From Bacteroidales bacterium (GTDB lineage: Bacteria; Bacteroidota; Bacteroidia; Bacteroidales; F082), in the NCBI GenBank assembly GCA_017630195.1, contig JAGBVS010000188.1, forward strand, positions 1 to 32,009: a stretch of DNA of 32,009 nt. The letters are read 5' to 3'. The position numbers and the translations under genes are program-made. The notes under the pieces were generated by a model. That model was not told the origin of the DNA and did not search any database. It saw nothing but the letters and a program-made list of their open reading frames with translations. This document shows, one piece after another, positions 26,610 to 32,009 of the stretch (within the stretch, counting starts at the first letter, position 1; each line of letters begins with the position of its first letter).

Positions 26610-27044
26610 TTAAATTTTCACCACTACACAATCATACACACTATCATCTTTGATTATTCTCAGCAGATATGCGCCTGCCGGATTATTAGTAATATCAATT
26701 TGCAGATTTTTTGTCAGTATATCTTCTTTTATCATTATGCCAACATTGTTATATACACGAACAATTGCAGGCTGGATATAGGTTTCACAATTATTCAGTT
26801 CAACCACAAAAGTTCCTTTATTTGGATTAGGATAAACCGACAAATCTTCTTCTTTGCTGTTTATAGATATTTCTGTCGTCTCGATTCTTTCTTGCTCTTT
26901 ATATTCAAATCCGCAATTACCAAACAACATTTCAATTCTGTTTCCAGAATCATCATATCTGAATGTTAGGCAATTTTGAGCATTTATTTTTGAAGAAAGC
27001 ACAAGACATAGCAATAGAAATATCTTTTTATATTTCCATTCCAT
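26610..27044 (-). CDS. Small secreted protein with one YD motif and a T9SS type A sorting domain
   Basis: A 144-residue protein in three parts: a signal peptide (~1-22, ending KINAQ); a short segment NCLTFRYDDSGNRIEMLFGN (~23-42), which is a single YD/RHS motif; and, after a charged linker, a T9SS type A sorting domain from VYPNPNKGTFVVELNN (~70) to the end (AGAYLLRIIKDD). It is too short to form an RHS shell. It sits five bases after the YadA-like gene and 12 bases before the RHS gene. I recall similar small YD-plus-sorting-domain proteins beside RHS genes in other Bacteroidetes, so it may be a partner that puts an RHS strand on the T9SS route (inference). An eroded RHS remnant is the alternative. 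Confidence 0.75.
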   Translation of the reverse strand: MEWKYKKIFLLLCLVLSSKINAQNCLTFRYDDSGNRIEMLFGNCGFEYKEQERIETTEISINSKEEDLSVYPNPNKGTFVVELNNCETYIQPAIVRVYNNVGIMIKEDILTKNLQIDITNNPAGAYLLRIIKDDSVYDCVVVKI

Positions 27045-27049
27045 ATTAT

Positions 27050-28051
27050 TTATTTTTGATTATTTTGCAATGTTTCTATTATATTTTGCTGATTCTCTAT
27101 TATCTTGTGCAGTTCTATCGTATATAATGTCAGTTCTTCGATTTTTTTCAACAAAAGTCCATCCATTTCCACAAGTCCATAACCTTTATTCAGCACTTCA
27201 CTTTCAGACGGCATATCTGGTAGATGCCCATTTTTATGAATATACAGCTCCAATTCTGGAATTGATTTCAACTTATAATCATCATCAAATACGAAATCAT
27301 ACCATTCTGACACCTCTTTAACAAGAACTTCCGTTGTCAATATACCACCCGACACTGCCAAGGCATATTCATATCCATCCGCAAAACGGTTAGACGTATT
27401 TATAGAAAGTTTCGCATTCATTATTATATTACTTGCCTCAAAACTAATTTTGTCACCTTGCGACATAAAGCTCATACCCTTGCCTTTATTGACAGTTATT
27501 TTGTGTTTCTCATCATACATTTGTAGAAAAGCCATTTGAGTTTCATTTGTTGGCTCTAAAATTATTCCAGCATCTTCATTTGAATCAGATTTAATATGCA
27601 GTTTTGATTCTGGCATTGTAACATTACCTATACCAACTTTGCCTGTCGAGTTGAATCCAGAAGAGTTACTAACAAACAAGGTTGGGACACTGCTGTTAAA
27701 ACCTATCATCAAGCTATTGGGAATATTATTACTTAAAGCCTTTGTATCCGCATTACTCGTACCAGATCCTATAACCATAGAATTGGTAGCTCTTGCTTTT
27801 ACATATTTGCCTATTGCCAAGGTTGAAGAGGCGTTAGCTTTAGCAAAATAACCTGCCGAAAAAGAAAATGCTCCTGTCGCCTCACAGCTAGCTCCTAACG
27901 TCGCCGAATAATTTCCTGTTGCAACGTTTTGATTTGTTCCTGAAGCTGGGCCACATAAATCGCAACCGCCTTTTTCTTGAGCATTAATCGATGTTACAGC
28001 AAAGCCTAACATCATAAAAAAAACTGTTGTAAATAAATTTCTTGGTTTCAT
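27050..28051 (-). CDS. YadA-head/tail-fibre-like secreted protein
   Basis: A 333-residue protein with a signal peptide (cleavage near SINAQ, residue ~25). Residues ~43-98 consist of four 14-residue YadA head repeats (ATGNYSATLGASCE, ATGAFSFSAGYFAK, ANASSTLAIGKYVK, ARATNSMVIGSGTS), which form trimeric left-handed beta-rolls. Then come a tail-fibre-like stretch with GKVGIGNVTMPESKLHIKSD (~137-156), a part common in Bacteroidetes (WYDFVFDDDYKLKSIPELE, NGHLPDMPSESEV) and a C-terminal coiled coil (LLLKKIEELTLYTIELHKI to the end). It has no membrane anchor and no T9SS domain, so its surface attachment is unexplained. It is probably a trimeric stalk or adhesin. Third gene of the operon, 18 bases after its upstream neighbour. 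Confidence 0.8.
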   Translation of the reverse strand: MKPRNLFTTVFFMMLGFAVTSINAQEKGGCDLCGPASGTNQNVATGNYSATLGASCEATGAFSFSAGYFAKANASSTLAIGKYVKARATNSMVIGSGTSNADTKALSNNIPNSLMIGFNSSVPTLFVSNSSGFNSTGKVGIGNVTMPESKLHIKSDSNEDAGIILEPTNETQMAFLQMYDEKHKITVNKGKGMSFMSQGDKISFEASNIIMNAKLSINTSNRFADGYEYALAVSGGILTTEVLVKEVSEWYDFVFDDDYKLKSIPELELYIHKNGHLPDMPSESEVLNKGYGLVEMDGLLLKKIEELTLYTIELHKIIENQQNIIETLQNNQK

Positions 28052-28069
28052 AATTTTGATTTTTGGTTT

Positions 28070-29569
28070 CTATTTTTTAATAAATTTTTCTTTCAGAACA
28101 CATTTTTCGTCAATTATTATTTCATAAAAATATGCTCCATCAACAAGTGGTGACACATCTAAAGTCAGCTTGTCTCCATCTAAACGCAATTCCTTATCCA
28201 AGTATCTCCTCCCTAAAATATCATATACAACGATTCTCACATTTACATCAATTATAAAATCTGTATTTATGTTTAGAACAGAAGATACCGGATTAGGATA
28301 AGAACCGACATCAATATCACATTTATAATCAATCAGTTTTGTAACTATCTCAAAATCCTCACTCTTCAATTTACTAATCACCGGCACTTTATGTGTTTTA
28401 TATATCTTATAAGCCTGGATTATACAACCTTCATCATACGTCGGCTGAATATAAAGTATATCAATAAAAGCATCTGTTTCAAAGTCCTTTCTTCCTAATA
28501 AATCAAGTTTATCATTTATCAAAAAAACAGTTGCCGTATTAGGATACAATTCGAAGCCGGAACTATTTTGCCAAAATGTTGATATATAGATCTTATCAGA
28601 ATTAACACAAGCCATACTTCTATATTGCGACACATAATCCGTTGTATCCACTCTCTCAAAGCTCAACGATTTTTCAACATTCATATCCTTATCCATTTTT
28701 ATAACAATAGGATGCCAATCATTGACTCCTTCTGTATGAGCAGACATTGCCGACATCAAAAAATGATTTTCATCATACCAATAATCGACACTTATAAACC
28801 TCGGCAATATATTATTGGGATAATTAGACATATTATCAATTATACTAGTCGATATGTAATTCAAATCATCATCGATATAACTTACAGTTTCAATTCCTGT
28901 TATATGCATTCCATTGCCGAACATTGCGTAACAATCTGTATTTGCGACCTTGATAAAATCCGTAATTTCCGAATGGTATGATGGGTTTTCTAAATAAGAT
29001 TGTTTCAATAAATTACAAAAACAATCAAATTTATAAAAAGAGAAGTCATATTCTATTACTGTATGAAGTGATATTGAGTCTGTAACTACTGTCACCAAAA
29101 CAATTTCATTATTATCATTCAACAATGCCTGTGCAGATAATCCGTAAGAAATATAATGTTCATCAACTTCCATGATTTTTTCAGACAATATATCCAAATT
29201 CGGATCCATAACTGCAATCCACAATTTCTCATAAACATTTTTCTCGTGATTATCACTACATGCAGCTGCTACAAAAACATTACCGTCATTCAATCCAAGT
29301 GCAGTAATAAATGACATTTTCATCGAGTTCCCTTTAAAAACCTTATCATTATATTCTCCGTTCTCTCTTATACATAAGGCAATAGCCGAAGGCAAATCTG
29401 GATTATCTCCATATATTCCGCCAACAACATAATTATAATGCAAGGATTTATCTCCAGCCATAAAATGAGCATATTCATTTTCTCCACATGGATATTCAAA
29501 ACTCCATTGTTGTGAATTGGCATGTTTTAGCATCGTTAGTACAAACAATAATATCAGAAATCGTTTCAT
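28070..29569 (-). CDS. Secreted beta-rich protein with T9SS type A sorting domain
   Basis: A 499-residue protein with a signal peptide (MKRFLILLFVLTMLKHANSQ). The body (~22-415) is made of repeating blade-like units with a pattern of the type VVGGIYGDN, LWIAVMDPNLDIL, FSFYKFDCFCNLL and PIVIKMDKDMNVEKSLSF, which suggests a beta-propeller. The C-terminal ~75 residues are a T9SS type A sorting domain starting at SYPNPVSSVLNINTDF and ending GAYFYEIIIDEKCVLKEKF. It should be exported to the cell surface. No enzyme motif is visible; a binding or scaffold role is a guess. Second gene of the operon, 14 bases after the lipoprotein gene. Confidence 0.75.
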   Translation of the reverse strand: MKRFLILLFVLTMLKHANSQQWSFEYPCGENEYAHFMAGDKSLHYNYVVGGIYGDNPDLPSAIALCIRENGEYNDKVFKGNSMKMSFITALGLNDGNVFVAAACSDNHEKNVYEKLWIAVMDPNLDILSEKIMEVDEHYISYGLSAQALLNDNNEIVLVTVVTDSISLHTVIEYDFSFYKFDCFCNLLKQSYLENPSYHSEITDFIKVANTDCYAMFGNGMHITGIETVSYIDDDLNYISTSIIDNMSNYPNNILPRFISVDYWYDENHFLMSAMSAHTEGVNDWHPIVIKMDKDMNVEKSLSFERVDTTDYVSQYRSMACVNSDKIYISTFWQNSSGFELYPNTATVFLINDKLDLLGRKDFETDAFIDILYIQPTYDEGCIIQAYKIYKTHKVPVISKLKSEDFEIVTKLIDYKCDIDVGSYPNPVSSVLNINTDFIIDVNVRIVVYDILGRRYLDKELRLDGDKLTLDVSPLVDGAYFYEIIIDEKCVLKEKFIKK

Positions 29570-29583
29570 GACTTTACATAATT

Positions 29584-30672
29584 TTAATTATTCAACAAAT
29601 CCTTTGCATTGCCAAAATCTTCTTTTGTAACCATACAATTTGTTCCATAAAAAACATAATTTTGATGATTATATATAGGTATATTATTAATACCATACAT
29701 CTTGGAACCATCAATATTTATTTCCATAAAAACAAAATCATCGGAAAACAAAGACGAATATTTAGGATCTTTAGGTATTAACTCTTTTATTACTTTTATC
29801 TCATTATGATAATATTCATTTAATTGGTTACCGTCTAAATACAATTCCTCCAAATCACAATCTTCCTTATAGAAAATGTAATAATCATTATTTGACTCAC
29901 TCCAATATTCATCACCATCCAAAGGAATATATATCATATCGACATAAACACTCCTGCAATTTGTAATTTTATCTGGCTTATACCCATGATAATAATTAAT
30001 AGTATCTTCTATCAATTCAGCTGCGTCAGTAAGTATATCAGGATTTGTACAAGAACCTCCATATTCTCCATAATACCAGCATGACTCATTGTCAAATGGT
30101 CCTTGCAAAAATGGCTTATACTCCACTTGATGATAATCTGTCCTACCTGTGACAGCTACTGCTTTGACACATAGCTTCCCAGATCTCGACTCTCCCTTTT
30201 CAACAAACAACGACATCAGTCCTTTATTTGTTGAAAAGCCATCATTGCGATATGCTTCTCTTACAGAATTTGTCAAATCATCATATAAATCATTTACATC
30301 TTTCATTGAGAGCTTATCATTATCAACATTAATCTCAAAAGAAAGCTCATGAATTTTCTTGTCAACATAATTTTCATCTGGCGATGAATAAGTTACATTA
30401 AATAGAGATTCAATATTCCATAATGCGCTATCCGCATCTATATACATTTCATCTCTATAAACGCCTTTCTTTAATTCTTTTAATTGATTATCAAATCTTT
30501 TAATTCTTTCAACTATAAGATTTGTTTTGACATCATAAAAATTTTCTTTTTTCTCATCTATATCTTTAGGTGGTTCTGTAAGTTTGTCTTTTTTACAAGA
30601 AACAAGAATTGCTGTCAATGTAACAACACCTATAATAATAGATACAATTGGGGATAAATAATTTCGTTTCAT
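29584..30672 (-). CDS. Lipoprotein of unknown family, first gene of the RHS/T9SS operon
   Basis: A 362-residue protein from the ATG at 30672. It has a signal of type MKRNYLSPIVSIIIGVV ending in the lipobox ILVSC (Cys ~26), then a charged linker KKDKLTEPPKDIDEKKE. The body is helical up to ~190 and then beta-rich with five or six Cys (ESCWYYGEYGGSC, NCRSVYVDMIYIP, KEDCDLEELYLDG), which fits a folded extracytoplasmic domain with disulfides. I do not recognise the family. The frame extends up to a TTG at 30738, which would put 22 polar residues before the signal, so I reject that start. Membership of the operon suggests an anchoring or accessory role for the secreted proteins that follow. Confidence 0.7.
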   Translation of the reverse strand: MKRNYLSPIVSIIIGVVTLTAILVSCKKDKLTEPPKDIDEKKENFYDVKTNLIVERIKRFDNQLKELKKGVYRDEMYIDADSALWNIESLFNVTYSSPDENYVDKKIHELSFEINVDNDKLSMKDVNDLYDDLTNSVREAYRNDGFSTNKGLMSLFVEKGESRSGKLCVKAVAVTGRTDYHQVEYKPFLQGPFDNESCWYYGEYGGSCTNPDILTDAAELIEDTINYYHGYKPDKITNCRSVYVDMIYIPLDGDEYWSESNNDYYIFYKEDCDLEELYLDGNQLNEYYHNEIKVIKELIPKDPKYSSLFSDDFVFMEINIDGSKMYGINNIPIYNHQNYVFYGTNCMVTKEDFGNAKDLLNN

Positions 30673-30710
30673 AAAAAAATAATTTTTGGTAATTTTTAAT
30701 TTGGTTTTCT

Positions 30711-30760
30711 TTAGGTTCGAATAAAAATCATAAAACAATCATAATCAACACCTCCTTTCT
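30711..30760 (-). promoter_or_regulatory. Operon leader with full anti-Shine-Dalgarno complement and two mini-ORFs
   Basis: On the minus strand, AGAAAGGAGGTG (30760-30749) complements the complete 3' tail of Bacteroidetes 16S rRNA. It is followed at standard spacing by ATG at 30742 opening a four-codon ORF (M-I-V-L-stop). The stop shares ATGA with a second ORF of six codons (ATG 30731, M-I-F-I-R-T-stop, ending 30711). The lipoprotein ATG is 38 bases further on. All other genes here have A-rich leaders without such a site. Confidence 0.45.
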
Positions 30761-30786
30761 ACAATTTTGTTTTAATTTTTACGGTA

Positions 30787-30817
30787 CAAATATAATATAT
30801 GAAAAAAGCTTTGTCAA
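30787..30817 (-). promoter_or_regulatory. Promoter of the five-gene RHS/T9SS operon
   Basis: TTGACA (30817-30812), 17 bases, then TATATTTG (30794-30787) on the minus strand. This fits both the Bacteroidetes consensus (TTG, 20 bases, TAnnTTTG) and a classical -35/-10 pair. It gives a leader of about 110 bases before the lipoprotein ATG. The gap 30739-31049 holds this promoter, the leader described above, the divergent pyrB promoter and the pyrB leader. Confidence 0.75.
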
Positions 30818-30852
30818 GTATTTTTTTCTTAAAAAAAATTATGATTTTTTTG

Positions 30853-30882
30853 TTGATAGAAAATATTTTTTTTATAATTTTG
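30853..30882 (+). promoter_or_regulatory. Promoter of pyrB and its leader
   Basis: TTG at 30853-30855, 19 bases, then TAATTTTG at 30875-30882, a match to the Bacteroidetes consensus. Transcription should begin near 30887-30890, at or just before the leader ATG. Confidence 0.7.
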
Positions 30883-30889
30883 CATTTTG

Positions 30890-31066
30890 ATGACACAGAA
30901 TAATACATTATCATTGAGCAATATAATTGTTGATTTACAATTAAGTAAATCAAGTTTTATGTTTCTTTTTTTGCGGACGGTTTTAAGCCGTCTTTTTTTT
31001 GTGTTATGGTCTAGTTTAAATTATTATCTAACTCAAAATCATAAGCAAAATGTCTATTTCACTTAA
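30890..31066 (+). CDS. Candidate pyrB leader peptide (58 codons)
   Basis: An ATG eight bases after the -7 element opens a 58-codon frame that stays open through the whole leader and stops at 31064-31066, 17 bases inside pyrB (other frame). It begins [16 protein letters not shown]. Just before and through the attenuator hairpin it reads [20 protein letters not shown], encoded by strongly U-rich RNA. An open frame of this length is unlikely by chance in such AT-rich DNA. The layout equals that of the E. coli pyrBI leader peptide (44 residues), where ribosomes following RNA polymerase closely at low UTP prevent the terminator from forming. The peptide itself probably has no function; the act of translating it does. 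No Shine-Dalgarno site is present, so translation would be leaderless or start on a very short leader. Confidence 0.6.
   Translation: MTQNNTLSLSNIIVDLQLSKSSFMFLFLRTVLSRLFFVLWSSLNYYLTQNHKQNVYFT
30930..30953 (+). repeat. Perfect inverted repeat in the pyrB leader (possible pause hairpin)
   Basis: TTGATTTAC (30930-30938) and GTAAATCAA (30945-30953) are exact reverse complements around the six-base loop AATTAA. The hairpin ends just before the U-rich tract and 22 bases before the terminator hairpin. It could promote pausing of RNA polymerase on the U-tract, or be a protein-binding site. Confidence 0.6.
30976..31000 (+). terminator. Attenuator (intrinsic terminator) in the pyrB leader
   Basis: A 7-bp stem (30976-30982 with 30986-30992, one G-T pair) with loop TTA is followed by eight T residues. 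It lies inside the leader frame and 50 bases before the pyrB ATG, with no better promoter between it and pyrB. It should stop most transcripts unless something prevents it, which makes it an attenuator. Confidence 0.8.
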
Positions 31067-31970
31067 AGATCGTAGCTTAATTTCTATTTACGACTACACA
31101 CCGGAAGAAATTTGTCATATTCTTGACATAGCAGAAGACTTTGAAAACAATCGTCTTCAAAATCTATTAAATGGTAGAGTCATTGCTTCTTTATTCTTTG
31201 AGCCTTCAACAAGAACAAGACTCAGTTTTGAAACAGCTATTCAACTTTTAGGAGGAAATGTTATTGGTTTCAGCAGCACAGCGGGAACAAGTCTTTCAAA
31301 AGGAGAATCATTAAAAGACACTATCATGATGGTTTCAAGTTACGCTGATCTTATCGTCATGCGTAACCCTGTCGATGGTTCAGCACGTTATGCATCTGAA
31401 GTATCAAAAGTTCCTATTATCAATGCTGGCGACGGAGCGAACCAACATCCAACACAATGTCTTCTCGATCTTTATTCAATCAGAAAGACACAAGGTACAC
31501 TTGAAAACCTTGAAATCACAATGGTTGGTGACTTAAAATATGGACGTACTGTTCATAGTTTAGTACAAGCGATGTGCAATTTCAAAGCTAAATTCAACTT
31601 TGTATCACCTGTTGAATTGAAAATGCCTTCAACTGTTATTCAATACATCAAAGACGCTGGTCTTGAATATACTGAATACACAGAACTTAACGATGTCATT
31701 CCTCACTCAGACATTATTTACATGACAAGAGTTCAACGTGAACGTTTCCCTGATCCATTGGAATACGAAAAAGTTAAGAACTCATATATCTTGCGCAATG
31801 AGATGCTTGAAAATTCTAAGCCTAATTGTCGTATTCTCCACCCACTACCACGTGTTAACGAGATTCACACTGACGTTGATGCAAATCCTAAAGCTTACTA
31901 TTTCCAACAAGCTCAAAACGGATTATTTGTTCGCCAAGCTTTGATAGCAGCAATACTTGGTCTTAAATAA
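31050..31970 (+). CDS. pyrB: Aspartate carbamoyltransferase catalytic subunit
   Basis: Makes N-carbamoyl-aspartate from carbamoyl phosphate and aspartate, the first committed step of pyrimidine synthesis, in the cytoplasm. The 306-residue protein has the carbamoyl-phosphate loop PSTRTR at 52-57 ([15 protein letters not shown]), the [11 protein letters not shown] loop near 80-90, HPTQCLLDL (~133), MTRVQRERF and the aspartate-site motif HPLPRVNEI (~265). It is complete and of normal length. In Bacteroidetes a regulatory subunit gene pyrI normally follows. The window ends 39 bases later with an ATG at 32003 that could be its start, but seven bases are too few to say. A translated attenuator precedes the gene. 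Confidence 0.97.
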   Translation: MSISLKDRSLISIYDYTPEEICHILDIAEDFENNRLQNLLNGRVIASLFFEPSTRTRLSFETAIQLLGGNVIGFSSTAGTSLSKGESLKDTIMMVSSYADLIVMRNPVDGSARYASEVSKVPIINAGDGANQHPTQCLLDLYSIRKTQGTLENLEITMVGDLKYGRTVHSLVQAMCNFKAKFNFVSPVELKMPSTVIQYIKDAGLEYTEYTELNDVIPHSDIIYMTRVQRERFPDPLEYEKVKNSYILRNEMLENSKPNCRILHPLPRVNEIHTDVDANPKAYYFQQAQNGLFVRQALIAAILGLK

Positions 31971-32009
31971 TAATATTCATTAACAATTAGACTTTAATAA
32001 TCATGGATA

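Noticed and set aside
30749-30760. The 12-base match to the 16S rRNA 3' end as a fragment of an rRNA gene or an integration site
   Set aside because: Similarity stops after the 12 bases and no neighbouring rRNA sequence is present. On the minus strand it makes sense as a Shine-Dalgarno site at correct distance from an ATG.
30759-30953. A 64-codon minus-strand frame in the gap before pyrB
   Set aside because: It is Lys/Ile/Phe-rich, overlaps the two divergent promoters and the pyrB leader hairpin, and has no ribosome-binding or family signal.
1-32009. CRISPR arrays, tRNA genes, insertion sequences, riboswitches
   Set aside because: No regularly spaced repeats, cloverleaf sequences, transposase frames or recognisable aptamer cores were seen on reading. 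Weak cases could be missed without a computational search.

Overview
The window looks like chromosome of an anaerobic, low-GC member of the Bacteroidetes, most likely an uncultured Bacteroidales. The reasons are: many -7 promoter elements of the TAnnTTTG type just upstream of genes; A-rich rather than Shine-Dalgarno leaders; Bacteroidetes-restricted families (DUF4835, DUF6913, the Bacteroidetes RNA polymerase omega, DUF4159); C-terminal type IX secretion (T9SS) sorting domains on three proteins; and an anaerobic sulfatase maturase. No tRNA, rRNA, CRISPR array or insertion sequence was seen.

Layout. 1-1600 (+): the 3' part of an ADP-forming acyl-CoA synthetase and an Mpv17-like membrane protein, closed by a strong terminator. 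1647-2680 (-): a single HEPN/Abi_2 (AbiD/AbiF-like) defence gene behind a short, highly structured leader RNA with its own promoter. 2767-7711 (-): a compact housekeeping operon bamD-rpoZ-coaBC-DUF4835-recN. 7770-11519 (-): DUF6913-dapA-secreted M14 carboxypeptidase. 11564-12681 (+): an MBL-fold hydrolase and an S4 RNA-binding protein, ending at a bidirectional terminator that faces 12678-13644 (-), a gamma-carbonic anhydrase and a NifX-like protein. 13693-16530 (-): a serine-type sulfatase lipoprotein followed by its radical-SAM maturase. 16534-20150 (-): argS-rsmE-DUF4159-zinc-ribbon protein.

20175-30817 (-) is the accessory part: a five-gene operon with gaps of 5 to 18 bases. In order of transcription it encodes a lipoprotein of unknown family, a T9SS-sorted secreted protein, a YadA-head/tail-fibre-like protein, a small secreted protein with one YD motif plus a T9SS signal, and a 2140-residue exported SpvB/FG-GAP/RHS protein with an unrecognised C-terminal tip and no visible immunity gene. 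A consensus promoter drives it. Its leader carries a 12-base complement of the 16S rRNA tail, which is exceptional for this phylum.

30853-32009 (+) holds pyrB. Its leader contains a 58-codon ORF that begins next to the transcription start, runs through U-rich tracts and an intrinsic terminator, and overlaps the pyrB start. This is the architecture of the enterobacterial pyrBI UTP-sensing attenuator.

The three most interesting signals are the pyrB leader-peptide attenuator, the AbiF-like gene with its structured leader RNA, and the T9SS/RHS surface operon with its unusual leader.
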